Counted from the first letter of the stretch, positions 44,401 through 48,897 are shown. The stretch: 64,000 bases of DNA from Mauremys mutica (GCF_020497125.1 NC_059077.1:33369340-33433339), one strand, 5' to 3'. Program-made: numbers and translations. The notes: a model not told the origin generated them from the sequence alone.

Positions 44401-45853
44401 TAGCATTTATTACTCTTTTTTACAAGATAAAATTCATATAGAATAGGTGTAAACAAAACCATATTACAAAAACTGACAGATGTTTATACTTTGGGAAGTT
44501 TTGTTGCAGAGAAAGACAAACTTAACAAAAAACTGACAAACGCCCATGAAAAATGTCCTAGCCTGACCCATCACAGGAGATGACAGGTATACAGGAGTCT
44601 GTATTCCTGTCTCTGAGAGGGTCTGAGTGTGCTTCTCTGTCACCCTTAGTCCTCAGTTTTCAATTTCCCAGGCCCCCTCTCAGCTTTCCTGTGGAGGACT
44701 AAGATAAAGGTTCTTCTCTGAGTGCCTGTCATTGTGTATTTTTCTTTTGAGATCAGAATCTTTTGGCCAGCAATGTCCGTTGAGCTGTGTCTGTGCCTTG
44801 CTTATCCTCAGCCCTCACCTTCCCCACCCAATGGCATAGAGAGCAGAGTGAATCCAACTTACCTGTTCCTTCTTAGTGCCTATCATATTATCATATCATA
44901 GCTTCAGTTTTGTCACTGAATCCTTTTTCATTTATTGAAATCTAATAGAGTTGGACAGATGTCACTAAAAGGGTAATTTAAAGACAATGGGGTTGCGGGT
45001 ATAACTCAGGGAAAATTTTTCCTGTAGAATTTACTGATCATCATATGCAAAATGAAAATACTCTAACGTGATTCCTGGCACAGATTGAGTTTGAAGGGCT
45101 TGTGAGTTAGAAAACAGTCATTTTACTAGTAAACTGAGAAAATTTGATATGGATTCATTGAGACAATAAACGTGGAGCTTTACATTGCCATTTTCATAGT
45201 CACTTTTCTGAAAACTGTATTTCAAGAGAAATGCATTTCAAGGTTTCATTAAGTGGCTTCTTAAACATACAGACTTGAACAGAGCTGAAGTGGTGCGGGT
45301 GTTTTTAAAAGATCTTTGTAATGTATCTTCCTTTGTCCTGATGTAAGTTTCAAGTGTTTCCTTTTTGTACTGACAGAATAATTCGCCTCTGAAGGAAGTA
45401 CAATCTGAGGATGGGACAGTAGATCCTGAAGGCATCTGTGTTTTGGAATCATGCTTTCCTGCTGAAGACCATACTGCATTATTAGTAGAGAGTCATGCGA
45501 ACTATGATTCTAAACATACAAATGTTTGTAAAAAGGACATGGGTAATGGACATAAAAAGATTTTGTATGGTGAAGAATATGAAGTTGTAAAACCACTATC
45601 ACCATCAATTCCATATATAGTTACAGAACAAGACTTCAGGAGTCAAATGTTGCTTTCAGCTTTGATGCCTACCAGAAGAATCCAACATCAGCATCTAGAA
45701 ATATCAAAAGAAGGCTTATGTGAGTCTCTGCATTCTTCAATCGAGAATTCCAAAGAGAATGAAAAGGAGGAAGTTCTAGAACATACAGATTTCAAAGAAG
45801 AAACTAAAATCAATCCATATCTGAAGAATTCTTTAATACAAGGGAATTTCTAA
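320..45853 (+). CDS. IL31RA: interleukin-31 receptor subunit alpha (gp130-like cytokine receptor), 15 exons, 5' end missing
   Basis: Type I cytokine receptor that in mammals pairs with OSMR to bind IL-31 at the cell surface and signal through JAK-STAT. Exons seen: 320-440, 3936-4099, 8832-8955, 11113-11288, 15947-16092, 18274-18439, 18885-18967, 19938-20154, 20981-21163, 27514-27615, 29035-29181, 35506-35646, 38248-38341, 43910-43988, 45377-45853. They sum to 2420 nt in one frame, about 805 residues without the signal peptide. Domain order: D1, a second D1 copy, D2 with WSEWS, D3, D4, D5, transmembrane helix, Box1 ([11 protein letters not shown]), cytoplasmic tail with NPYLKNS. Domain borders all fall at phase-1 introns, as is usual for fibronectin-III modules. 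IL31RA is preferred over IL6ST, OSMR or LIFR because D3-D5 and the C-terminus resemble remembered mammalian IL31RA throughout. Oddities: duplicated D1, a GC donor after exon 6, and a C-terminal frameshift. Exon calls were made by eye, without transcript data. Confidence 0.9.
919..1022 (-). mobile_element. CR1 LINE 3'-end fragment
   Basis: Reverse complement of the familiar sauropsid CR1 3' end: catagaatcatagaagatt followed by the 'ggttggaagagacc' and 'tagtccaatccactgct' words. Only the untranslated tail is present. Confidence 0.7.
2099..2182. repeat. (TC)n then (CA)n microsatellite
   Basis: A TC run (2099-2115) passes directly into a CA run ending at 2182. Leu/Ser and His/Thr repeat open frames across it are artefacts of the dinucleotide repeat. 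Confidence 0.95.
2431..2478. repeat. (GT)n microsatellite
   Basis: An uninterrupted run of 24 GT units inside the same nested transposon as the CA run at 2115-2182; the two are mutually complementary. Confidence 0.95.
2730..3473 (+). mobile_element. CR1 LINE fragment (ORF2 C-terminus and 3' tail)
   Basis: The translated region 2731-2979 reads like the C-terminus of CR1 reverse transcriptase ([20 protein letters not shown], then RRLRGHL). The 3' end is the diagnostic 'ccctacatttctatgattct' tail near 3445-3473. It is interrupted at about 3137-3350 by another repeat. Frame breaks show it is dead. Confidence 0.8.
3137..3350. mobile_element. MITE-like insertion in CR1
   Basis: Begins near tggtgacccctttcacac and ends ctgacccccagtttgagaac; both ends fit a common hAT-like non-autonomous element of the 'gtttgagaacccctg' kind. 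It splits CR1 sequence that resumes at 'ttagataaacagctatcagg'. A TATATA run lies inside. Boundaries are approximate. Confidence 0.5.
3936..4099 (+). CDS. IL31RA: IL31RA exon 2: D1 copy 1, second half
   Basis: Open between a pyrimidine-rich acceptor (ttggtaatag) and the donor g|gtaatt. It encodes a C-terminal D1 half with [16 protein letters not shown] and [10 protein letters not shown], parallel in cysteine order to exon 4 ([18 protein letters not shown]). The end of the exon (after about EEDAL) no longer resembles the AENxxG strand of the family. Phase 2 in, phase 1 out, the same as exon 4. It could be a decaying or alternatively spliced exon. Confidence 0.7.
4361..4790. mobile_element. AT-rich non-autonomous element ('agagctggctgg...' type)
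   Basis: Starts agagctggctggaaaaactt and ends ctgagccctag, with an interior of repeated 'ttttgaaat' and 'aaaatgaaac' words running in both orientations. This resembles a common turtle TIR element; the termini are degenerate. The 81-residue open frame in it is not a gene. Confidence 0.4.
5172..5690 (+). mobile_element. degraded CR1 LINE fragment
   Basis: Carries recognisable CR1 ORF2 words in shifting frames: [18 protein letters not shown], then a 'ttcaagaaggatgttgataaactggagaaggt' style segment, then 'aatgggctctttaatctag'. Several frameshifts and stops are present. Confidence 0.7.
5695..5865 (+). repeat. SINE/LINE tail-like repeat
   Basis: Starts 'cagtggttctcgaac' and passes into 'gcgctttggataaaagcact', a tail word shared by many CR1/L2-mobilised SINEs. 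Assignment to a family is uncertain. Confidence 0.35.
6060..8065 (+). pseudogene. DIRS-like retrotransposon relic: gag, RT remnant and tyrosine recombinase
   Basis: Read left to right, the region contains a gag-like part ([20 protein letters not shown] near 6120, then [12 protein letters not shown] near 6320 and a basic [17 protein letters not shown] stretch near 6500). A short reverse-transcriptase/RNase H remnant follows (VEVEYSLQF near 6750). Last comes a tyrosine recombinase (7062-8065) with [13 protein letters not shown], holding the first catalytic Arg, and HSMRAQA, holding the H-x-x-R pair. An in-frame TAG at 7928-7930 breaks the recombinase; the frame continues to 8065 and includes the FTSHY candidate tyrosine. 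Most of RT is deleted. DIRS elements integrate with a tyrosine recombinase instead of a DDE integrase. This copy is dead. Confidence 0.8.
8091..8430 (+). repeat. DIRS 3' terminal repeat region
   Basis: The word cacctaattggaat(t/g)gatatgagcaa appears at about 8101 and again at about 8382. Its inverted form, ttgctcatatccattccaa, lies near 8184. Such split direct and inverted ends are typical of DIRS elements. The segment directly follows the recombinase relic and belongs to the same copy. Confidence 0.65.
8832..8955 (+). CDS. IL31RA: IL31RA exon 3: D1 copy 2, first half
   Basis: Open between ttttacag and a|gtaagt. The words [10 protein letters not shown] and [12 protein letters not shown] line up with exon 1 ([21 protein letters not shown]). 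The second cysteine is displaced: RCVRRW in place of the family C-x-W, so the first D1 disulphide signature is damaged. Phase 1 in, phase 2 out, identical to exon 1. It is either a duplicated domain half under relaxed constraint or an exon that is often skipped. Confidence 0.7.
9110..9720. repeat. GC-rich imperfect tandem repeat (about 40-50 bp periodicity)
   Basis: Starts with a 'ccctgccccttctcc' stretch, then repeats variants of 'gggctctggctgggggtgca' and 'ttggaatgtgggagggggt' many times. Gly-rich open frames in both orientations follow from the composition. It may be part of a degraded GC-rich turtle element. No gene. Confidence 0.6.
10838..11027. repeat. interspersed repeat with inverted 'ggaccaacttctgttgg' words
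   Basis: Contains 'ttggaccaacttctgttgg' near 10896 and an inverted partner 'ggaagttggttcaataaaaa' near 10978, with the 'cttcttcaggtctcgaaagc' word between them. It is similar in layout to the retroposon at 30873-31082. Family name unknown. Confidence 0.5.
11113..11288 (+). CDS. IL31RA: IL31RA exon 4: D1 copy 2, second half
   Basis: Well conserved C-terminal D1 half with [15 protein letters not shown] and [10 protein letters not shown], close to the mammalian IL31RA D1 end. Acceptor gacag at 11112, donor g|gtaact after 11288, phase 2 in and phase 1 out. Its entry phase matches both exon 1 and exon 3, so exon 1 can splice to it directly in frame. Confidence 0.9.
11805..11905 (+). repeat. ancient interspersed repeat fragment
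   Basis: The words 'taggtgctgtgcaaatagat' and 'cagtccctgcc...gagcttacaatttgag' recur in amniote genomes as part of an old LINE/SINE-derived repeat. No family assigned. Confidence 0.35.
12440..13060. mobile_element. non-autonomous element with tRNA-like internal segments
   Basis: AT-rich ends ('tagaaatgagcaatattttt') flank repeated 'gtgagtgccctaaccacc' words and an inverted copy of a tRNA-like A/B-box segment. The same layout recurs at 29800-30215 and 36815-37595. Open frames of 62 and 135 codons here are incidental. Confidence 0.45.
14334..14595. mobile_element. hAT-type MITE with perfect 8-bp target duplication
   Basis: Termini caggggcagctctagg and cctggagcagtccctg are inverted repeats. 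The flanks are identical 8-mers, ctcttact at 14326-14333 and 14596-14603, the hAT hallmark. The GC-rich interior has no gene; the 78-codon frames on both strands are incidental. Confidence 0.85.
14604..15946 (+). other. IL31RA intron sequence, no feature recognised
   Basis: AT-rich unique-looking sequence with no convincing exon, RNA gene or repeat boundary that I can name. It ends in the acceptor tttcag at 15946. Confidence 0.5.
15947..16092 (+). CDS. IL31RA: IL31RA exon 5: D2, first half
   Basis: Begins with the PPKI start of D2 ([20 protein letters not shown]), then [13 protein letters not shown] and RLRYRN, matching the mammalian receptor hinge and first D2 strands. Phase 1 in, phase 0 out (tcg|gtaagt). 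D2 carries the WSxWS box in the next exon. Confidence 0.92.
16790..17335 (+). pseudogene. second DIRS tyrosine-recombinase relic
   Basis: Strongly mutated, but the frame near 16835-16940 reads [20 protein letters not shown] then [10 protein letters not shown], collinear with [20 protein letters not shown] and [10 protein letters not shown] in the relic at 7400. Near 17235-17330 it reads [12 protein letters not shown] and [14 protein letters not shown], the H-x-x-R and terminal tyrosine regions. The catalytic first Arg has been lost. Many stops. Confidence 0.6.
18274..18439 (+). CDS. IL31RA: IL31RA exon 6: D2, second half with WSEWS box
   Basis: Encodes [20 protein letters not shown] and then WSEWSEE; the WSxWS box is at 18394-18408. 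This motif is the signature of the membrane-proximal half of class I cytokine-binding modules. It ends with one base of a codon that is completed by exon 7 to give Ala. The donor is GC (aag|gcaggc), not GT; no GT in reach keeps the frame. Confidence 0.9.
18440..18441 (+). promoter_or_regulatory. IL31RA: non-canonical GC splice donor
   Basis: Exon 6 ends ...caacaag and the intron begins gcaggc. The matching acceptor is ttttactag at 18884. GC-AG introns are a minor but real class in vertebrates. The upstream aag fits the strong exon context such donors need, but intron positions +3 to +6 are weak. Confidence 0.6.
18885..18967 (+). CDS. IL31RA: IL31RA exon 7: D3, first part
   Basis: Short exon encoding [15 protein letters not shown] and NRYVHLMWK, similar to the start of IL31RA D3 in mammals (L-W-R-V and the W-K strand end). 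Phase 1 in, phase 0 out (aag|gtatgt). Confidence 0.9.
18968..19937 (+). other. IL31RA intron 7, no feature recognised
   Basis: AT-rich sequence without a repeat I can name and without coding potential. It ends with ttaaacag at 19937. Confidence 0.5.
19938..20154 (+). CDS. IL31RA: IL31RA exon 8: D3, main part
   Basis: Encodes [16 protein letters not shown], a [15 protein letters not shown] strand and [14 protein letters not shown], tracking mammalian IL31RA D3 closely. Phase 0 in, phase 1 out (a|gtacgt). Confidence 0.92.
20981..21163 (+). CDS. IL31RA: IL31RA exon 9: D4, first part
   Basis: Encodes [20 protein letters not shown], then [12 protein letters not shown] and SWQYI with NTTKWTAQK. 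The order (V-x-W, YVIEW, W-x-x-I) is that of the fourth fibronectin-III domain. Acceptor ttttgcag, donor g|gtaagt; phase 1 in, phase 1 out. Confidence 0.92.
21164..22066 (+). other. IL31RA intron 9, proximal part
   Basis: AT-rich, no coding exon or recognisable repeat apart from a short TATATA run near 21993. Confidence 0.45.
22075..22394. mobile_element. hAT-type MITE with near-perfect 8-bp target duplication
   Basis: Starts agggccagattaa and ends ttaatctggcgctgg (inverted). Flanked by tcacatat (22067-22074) and ccacatat (22395-22402). GC-rich interior; overlapping frames up to 129 codons have no homology I recognise. Confidence 0.7.
23047..24137 (-). pseudogene. CR1 LINE copy: reverse-transcriptase C-terminus and 3' end
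   Basis: On the minus strand 23870-24137 gives [20 protein letters not shown] with [16 protein letters not shown]. Then 23242-23892 gives [52 protein letters not shown] and [13 protein letters not shown]. These are the last third of CR1 ORF2 in two frames. The catalytic FADD part is mutated or lost at the 5' break (ADTKL remains). The 3' untranslated tail (aagaacataagaaaggccgt reversed) closes it at about 23047. Confidence 0.88.
24605..24710 (+). mobile_element. turtle SINE-like retroposon fragment
   Basis: Words 'gtccggtggcaccttaaaga', 'gcattagctttcgtgggtaa' and 'cctcacttcttcagatg' match the retroposon seen at 30873-31082, 37663-37790 and 40535-40616. Confidence 0.6.
24713..24773. repeat. 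imperfect palindrome
   Basis: taggtgctcaactcctattg... is followed after a 4-base gap by its imperfect inverse ...cggagttgggcaccta; arms of about 28 bases. The 'gggcaccta' words also occur at 25140-25180 in a scattered turtle repeat. Confidence 0.6.
25080..27513 (+). other. IL31RA intron 9, distal part
   Basis: AT-rich. The part 26700-27010 ('ggtgtcctgatgtcaagctgc...gcagctgcattctg') looks like an old LINE-derived repeat but I cannot name it. No exon is seen until the acceptor ttcttacag at 27513. Confidence 0.4.
27514..27615 (+). CDS. IL31RA: IL31RA exon 10: D4, second part
   Basis: Encodes [20 protein letters not shown] then [12 protein letters not shown], matching the end of D4 ([10 protein letters not shown], YSIQAYxxEG in mammals). 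Phase 1 in, phase 1 out. The junction codon with exon 11 reads as Cys where mammals have Val. Confidence 0.92.
27712..27925 (+). mobile_element. MIR-like SINE relic
   Basis: Order of 'agtgcatagaactatgagtt', 'attgacttgctgtgtatttc', 'gtgcctcagttttcccattt' and 'gtaaagcactttgagaacc' is that of tRNA-derived MIR/CORE-SINEs with an L2-type tail. Degraded. Confidence 0.6.
28600..28795 (+). mobile_element. MIR-like SINE relic
   Basis: Reads 'agagcattgaactgggactt', 'ctgagttcagttcccc', 'gcaagtcacttaacctgttc' and 'ttcccatctgtaaaatggat', the classic MIR core order. Confidence 0.7.
29035..29181 (+). CDS. IL31RA: IL31RA exon 11: D5, first part
   Basis: Encodes [20 protein letters not shown], then [20 protein letters not shown] and KPEGGKEL, collinear with the fifth fibronectin-III domain of IL31RA and gp130 (NGFIxNYTIFY). 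Phase 1 in, phase 1 out (a|gtaagt). Confidence 0.93.
29737..29780. repeat. (GA)n/(GT)n microsatellite
   Basis: An agagagag run merges into gtgagtgtgagtgtgtgtgt. Confidence 0.8.
29800..30215. mobile_element. non-autonomous element with tRNA-like segment
   Basis: Same family as 12440-13060 and 36815-37595. At 30141-30205 it holds tagcctggtgattaaggca (A-box-like) and ggattcaaatccc (B-box-like) at tRNA spacing, but no acceptor stem forms, so it is not a tRNA gene. Confidence 0.45.
30873..31082. mobile_element. palindromic head-to-head pair of SINE-like retroposons
   Basis: The left copy (30876-30960) is followed by its near-exact reverse complement (from about 30966). The shared words are ggagcatgagctttcgtggg and tgggtattcacccacgaaag, with 'aacaaacgtattgg' answered by 'ccaatacgtttgtt'. 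The right copy extends to 'cacggctacccctctgatac', the full turtle retroposon end. A long hairpin is possible. Confidence 0.8.
31840..32004. mobile_element. short hAT-type MITE
   Basis: Termini cagggccagctctagg and cctagagccggtcctg are inverted repeats related to the 14334-14595 element. Flanking 8-mers ttagcaag (31832-31839) and ttagcaaa (32005-32012) differ at one base. Confidence 0.8.
32013..34311 (+). other. IL31RA intron 11, no gene recognised
   Basis: Contains a purine-rich run near 32385-32455 and AT-rich sequence. Open frames of 74-125 codons on both strands have no domain I recognise and no splice context. Confidence 0.45.
34312..34592 (-). mobile_element. GC-rich MITE-like repeat
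   Basis: Minus-strand reading begins 'cataggtgcagactctgtgg' and continues 'gtgctccaaaaaaattagtg', a common turtle non-autonomous element start. Pyrimidine-rich body. The far end is not resolved. Confidence 0.45.
34975..35440 (+). mobile_element. 5S rRNA-derived SINE
   Basis: The head tgtcagtacttggatggaag with the following 'ccaagaaacacgtaggtg' is the 3' half of a 5S rRNA gene with the internal promoter region. Body words 'gctgtcttttagttcagaca' and 'gatgccatagtacttttatt' follow in the order known for 5S-headed SINEs. The tail 'gcatttgaggatctttcagt...gctatataaatgtaaaatt' is the LINE-type 3' end. Old and about 466 bp long. It is not a functional 5S gene. Confidence 0.7.
35506..35646 (+). CDS. 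IL31RA: IL31RA exon 12: D5, second part
   Basis: Encodes [20 protein letters not shown] and [19 protein letters not shown], matching the D5 end (LQYxLxSL, AGGTxG, FxTL). Acceptor gaaaag at 35505 has a poor pyrimidine tract (tctttgtctg). Phase 1 in, phase 1 out (a|gtaagt). Confidence 0.9.
36027..36333. mobile_element. TIR MITE with internal palindrome
   Basis: Ends ttaggcctggtctac and gtatagacgtaccctaa (inverted). Same family as 1220-2697, 37626-38070 and 53541-53842. An internal near-palindrome tatcgcatctag/actagacgcgata lies at about 36246-36271. Confidence 0.7.
36815..37595. mobile_element. non-autonomous TIR element with tRNA-like inserts
   Basis: Left end agagctaggcaaaaaatttt and right end tttgcccaactct are inverted. 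At 36972-37030 tttagctcagtggttagaat and caggtttgaatcctgac give A- and B-box-like words, and an inverted partner lies at about 37330-37410. Members also at 12440 and 29800. Confidence 0.55.
37626..38070. mobile_element. TIR MITE split by a retroposon
   Basis: Ends agggcttgtttacac and gcgtagacaaggcctta (inverted). Internal words ('gatgggagagcatctcc', 'gctacgtgaataacatagct') match the element at 1220. It is interrupted at 37663-37790. Confidence 0.75.
37663..37790 (-). mobile_element. SINE-like retroposon with 15-bp target duplication
   Basis: Flanked by tggggatcaatgcac at 37648-37662 and again at 37791-37805, an exact 15-bp duplication typical of LINE-driven insertion. Minus-strand reading starts gtatcagaggggtagccgtg and ends 'gaatacccacttcttcagatgc'. 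It lies inside the 37626-38070 MITE and is therefore younger. Confidence 0.88.
38248..38341 (+). CDS. IL31RA: IL31RA exon 13: transmembrane helix
   Basis: Encodes [20 protein letters not shown] then [12 protein letters not shown]: a hydrophobic stretch of about 23 residues followed by basic Lys-Lys stop-transfer residues. This anchors the receptor. Phase 1 in (after D5), phase 2 out (ac|gtaagt). Confidence 0.9.
38762..39840 (-). pseudogene. hAT transposon relic with hATC dimerisation domain
   Basis: Minus-strand frame 39158-39367 reads [29 protein letters not shown] and [12 protein letters not shown], the hATC signature (WW, P-A-T, S-x-R-x-F-S, VNKL). The catalytic R/E of the S-E-R-x-F-S core is changed to C-E-C. 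The end 'ggactgtcaaacaattaaaa...attaatcacaatcc' at 38767 is the left TIR-proximal part of a vertebrate hAT element. Upstream minus-strand coding is broken by stops. Confidence 0.7.
39880..40400 (+). pseudogene. third DIRS relic: reverse transcriptase/RNase H end
   Basis: Frame fragments [11 protein letters not shown], then [14 protein letters not shown], fit the DIRS pattern (FYLNxQGG..., W-G-x-P-x-x-D-L-F-A-T). Stops and indels throughout. No recombinase follows. Confidence 0.5.
40385..40510 (+). mobile_element. truncated MITE ('ggtgaccagatgtcccgatt' type)
   Basis: Starts gggtgaccagatgtcccgat, then 'ttggggctttttttt' and 'tgtcccgtcctgatttttca'. The complementary right end (ctggtcacc) is absent, apparently displaced by the retroposon that follows. 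Confidence 0.55.
40535..40620 (+). mobile_element. SINE-like retroposon fragment
   Basis: Words 'cgtccttgtggcacttagag', 'ggcataagctttcatgggct' and 'acccacttcatcagctg' identify the same family as 30873-31082. Confidence 0.6.
40730..40860. repeat. inverted repeat
   Basis: 'gtggcccattacagacagtt' near 40750 is answered by 'aactgtctgtaatgggccgc' near 40838, with 'gacaagaaggtg' also inverted as 'caccttcttgtc'. This is probably part of the retroposon just upstream. Confidence 0.6.
41380..41790. repeat. pyrimidine-rich low-complexity block
   Basis: C/T-rich sequence with recurring 'cccagtcc(c/t)', 'ttctcccagt' and 'ctccctgtcc' words. It gives Ser/Pro/Leu-rich open frames in all three forward frames, a composition artefact. 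Confidence 0.6.
43236..43287. repeat. perfect 20-bp inverted repeat (hairpin)
   Basis: gggtggcggggctcaggctt (43236-43255) and its exact reverse complement (43268-43287) are separated by 12 bases. GC-rich, so the stem would be very stable. Confidence 0.9.
43910..43988 (+). CDS. IL31RA: IL31RA exon 14: Box1 exon
   Basis: Encodes [20 protein letters not shown] then PTDKLK. The W-P-x-x-P-N-P core is the proline-rich Box1 that docks JAK kinases next to the membrane. Acceptor gaattgcag, donor aag|gtaaca; phase 2 in, phase 0 out. Confidence 0.95.
43989..45376 (+). other. IL31RA intron 14, no feature recognised
   Basis: Unique-looking sequence without coding exon; a pyrimidine-poor end at ctgacag precedes the last exon. 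Confidence 0.5.
45377..45853 (+). CDS. IL31RA: IL31RA exon 15: cytoplasmic tail, ends early by frameshift
   Basis: 158 codons then TAA (45851-45853). Contains tyrosines in [22 protein letters not shown] and NPYLKNS. The last corresponds to the mammalian C-terminal tyrosine reported to recruit STAT3. The order PSIP...F/L-R-S-x-M...NPYLKNS follows the mammalian tail. After NPYLKNSLI the frame shifts: the present frame gives QGNF-stop while the -1 frame continues in IL31RA-like sequence (see 45841-46008). Confidence 0.92.
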   Translation, partial: NNSPLKEVQSEDGTVDPEGICVLESCFPAEDHTALLVESHANYDSKHTNVCKKDMGNGHKKILYGEEYEVVKPLSPSIPYIVTEQDFRSQMLLSALMPTRRIQHQHLEISKEGLCESLHSSIENSKENEKEEVLEHTDFKEETKINPYLKNSLIQGNF

Positions 45854-46008
45854 TTTCTGAGAATTTGCCAGAATACAATAAGGAAGCCAAAAACCAATTG
45901 CTTGTCTTAGCCCTTTTCCAGCGAAACACTATAGGGCAACCATATGTGACACTGGACATGTTTGGACTGACCACAGCTGATCAGTGCATACCTGCAAAGT
46001 CATTTTGA
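45841..46008 (+). pseudogene. IL31RA: out-of-frame continuation of the IL31RA tail
   Basis: In the frame starting at 45841, 55 codons are open to TGA at 46006-46008. The first residues, [15 protein letters not shown], match the mammalian end REFLVSEKLPEHTKG directly after NPYLKNS. A later QPYVTLDMFG segment (Tyr codon 45943-45945) would add a further tyrosine motif. Spacing fits the loss of one base around 45836-45840. It could be a real truncating mutation or an assembly error. Confidence 0.8.
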
Positions 46009-47571
46009 GGTATTGTACTGTCCCGCTGGTCTGCTGCTTTCTCTTTGAGGGAGTGTTGCCTTCCATACAGACATGCGTTCAATTTCTCTTAGCATCACTT
46101 ACTTGACTGAAAACTACCAGTTTGTTTGAACTATTTTGAAGGAATTAATGCATTTCATCATCTGTTAATTTTGACTTCATATTATTGTTCTCTTTAACAG
46201 ACAGACATAGAGAAATATGCGCCAGTAGCCAGGCAAAGGAATCACACTTAATTCTTTTTATCCCTCCCCTTCCAGTTTATTAAAACAAATTTATCTTTAC
46301 CATGACAGTATCCATCAGTGCAAGCAGGATGCTGATTTCCTTCTTGACAGTCTCTTTCTGAAGCAGGCTGTTGCTAAGGCCAGGCATGATTACTCAAACA
46401 TCGCCAGGATCTTCAAATCCCTTCCTTTCTTCTTTCTTAAAGTTACAAGAAATAGAACTTCTCTTTTCCCATTCTTCCTTCCCTTAACTTCTGTTTTCAA
46501 TTCTATTTGTAGTGTTCCTGCTATTTGTCAAGTAACTGGAGGCTCTGCTGTTCCTCTTGCCACTTCGGTCATCTGGTTTGGATATTATGCTTCCTGTTTG
46601 TGTCAACAAGATTTTGTCTGTGGCCATAGATTTGGTTGGATTCTCTGTCACTCTCCTGTTTCATTTTCTCTTGGTTTTATCTTCTGTATTTTACTCTGTT
46701 TTTCATTTCTCCTGGTTATTTGTCACTCATTGTCACTCCGTGTGCCCCATTCTATCATCTTACTCCTTTGTCACTGTAGATCTCTCCTGGCCCTCCAGCT
46801 GCTTCTCCAGTTGATGCATTGACTTCCTTGACTGAAATGGCTTAACTGAACCCAGCCTCTTCTGTAGAAAAGGGCACTGAATCTATATTTAAGGCAGTGC
46901 TTCTCCTCTAACTAAAGGAAAATGCTGAATCAAACTGAGTAGTCAAAGGAGTCCTTTGAAGATTATCGCATTAAACTTAGAATTTCTGGAAATTACACTT
47001 GGAAATCCTAGAATCTTTTTTTGAGCATGGCCATCTTTAGAAGTGTCCAGGCAAGTAGGACTCAGTCCTGAGCTCAATTTTGCAGTATATAACTTCATTG
47101 AGTTCAGTAGTGTTACTCTTGAAATGAGATCAGAATCAGTCCCATAGAGAATTCTGATGAGAATTAGATGATTTGCAAAAACATTTAAAAAATGACAAAT
47201 CAAAATAAGCAAAGCTATTGAGCACGGAAGAGGGAAACACTTGTGGTTATACCAGAGGCATATTAATAATCAAAAGAAAAAAAATGTTCATAAGGGGACT
47301 GGTTCTTTATAGACCAGAAAAATTGAATCAAAAAGTCCGTTAGAATAAAGGCCAAGCTGACTTCTATATTTGTATAGATCCAAGCACACTGACAGAGCTC
47401 AGTAAAAAATATTAAAACTTAAAATGACAAGTGTTCAAGTCCCCATTCACTGTTTGGGCAGCTGGGCCTAATGAGATATGTGGCTTGTCCTTTGATCATT
47501 TTCAAGATAATACTAACCATTTTTATTTTCTTTGAATTTCATCCCAGTAGCACAACAAAGATGACTGAGTG
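46009..47571 (+). other. IL31RA 3' flank, possibly 3' UTR
   Basis: No coding exon. No clearly placed AATAAA was found close to the stop; the transcript end is undetermined. Open frames of 74-89 codons here are hydrophobic low-complexity shadows without homology. Confidence 0.4.
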
Positions 47572-47855
47572 TATGTCTACACTGCAGCTAAGTGTGTTCC
47601 TCCCAGCCCAGACGGACAGACAGACATGTGCTAGATCTCCTTGAGCAATCACGCTAAAAATAGCTGCGCGGATGTAGCTGCATGGGCTAGTCACCTGTGC
47701 AAAGACCCAAGGGGTTGGGTGGGCTTGTATTTGGGTGGCTTTCCTGTGCTGCAGTGTCCACAGTGCTATTTTTAGCATGCTAGCTCAAGCAGAGCTAGTG
47801 TGTGTCTGTCTACCTGGGCTGGGAGGCATGCTCCCAGCTGCAGTGCAGATAAATT
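47572..47855. mobile_element. MITE with long terminal inverted repeats
   Basis: The left arm 'tgtctacactgcagctaagt...cccagcccagacggacagac' is mirrored by 'gtctgtctacctgggctggg...cccagctgcagtgcagata'. The arms are roughly 70 bases. 'gctatttttagc' words inside are also inverted. No coding capacity. Confidence 0.75.
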
Positions 47856-48773
47856 CTAAATGGTGCCAGGGACTGATAATGGACTATTAAGCCATTAATT
47901 CTGAAATGAGTGAATTGAATGTTGTCCACATTAGCAGTACCCAGAAGTTATTACAATGTGAAAAGGGTTGGGAGACCAATGTGAAATGAATTGTTGGTCT
48001 GCTGGCTACCAGAATTTGCATTAATTGGCATCCTAAGACTCCTAGGCACGACAGTAATCATCATAATCATCACCCTTGCCGGCATTCTTGGTCTGGGATA
48101 CTGAATGTGCATGGAGAGTCAACTTAATCCTCTTACTCTTAGGGAGGATCCCTCCAAATCATAGCTGAGGCTGCTTATTGAGACTGGGGGAAAGTGTGCA
48201 TTGCCTGTTGAGTATTATTAATGAATACTAACATTTACTATTTAAAAAAACTTTGAAAACATATTCCTGTAAACATGAAATTGCCTAGAACGTTGCTCAA
48301 ATTTATTCCTTGTGAATGCAGAGATTGTCTCCTGGAACATCCTCCCTCCCATTGACCATCAAATAGTATCATTGTGGCATCTGTATCAATTGTTTACATG
48401 GAGAAATGATATTAGGGAAGTATTAATGTAATTTAGCTGCTGGAAATAAGGAGACATAAACATGTGACCAGCTTTCTGCAAACCACCAGTAAGTGCTTCA
48501 CAGATCAACATTGGTTCATGGACCAATTAGAGAAACTGGTCTAAAACATAGGAAAGTCTACACATAATCTTTATTAAATACTGGACTGCATGCACTAATG
48601 TATGTACTGCATGAACAAGACCAATAATCTGCAACCCTTTCCATGCAGTCAAATACTTGTGTATAAAAATGCCGTGTGACTGCAGTCACACAACTATCAT
48701 ATCTAATGCACTATTTTAATCAGATTTTTTCTTTAGTTTTGAATGCATCTGCTCTGTATTGGTTATTTGAAAA

Positions 48774-48779
48774 AATAAA
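48774..48779 (+). terminator. candidate polyadenylation signal AATAAA
   Basis: AATAAA in an AT-rich context about 2.9 kb after the stop codon. It is the nearest canonical signal I noted, but the distance makes assignment to IL31RA uncertain. Confidence 0.15.
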
Positions 48780-48897
48780 TCAGTAAGAATTTTATGGCAG
48801 TAGTGGGGTTTTTGTGTTTGGTTCGTTATTTTTACTGTTAGAGGATGTGAATACACACCCTTAAATTTTCTAAGCAATGAGAAGTGAGGAAGGATGG

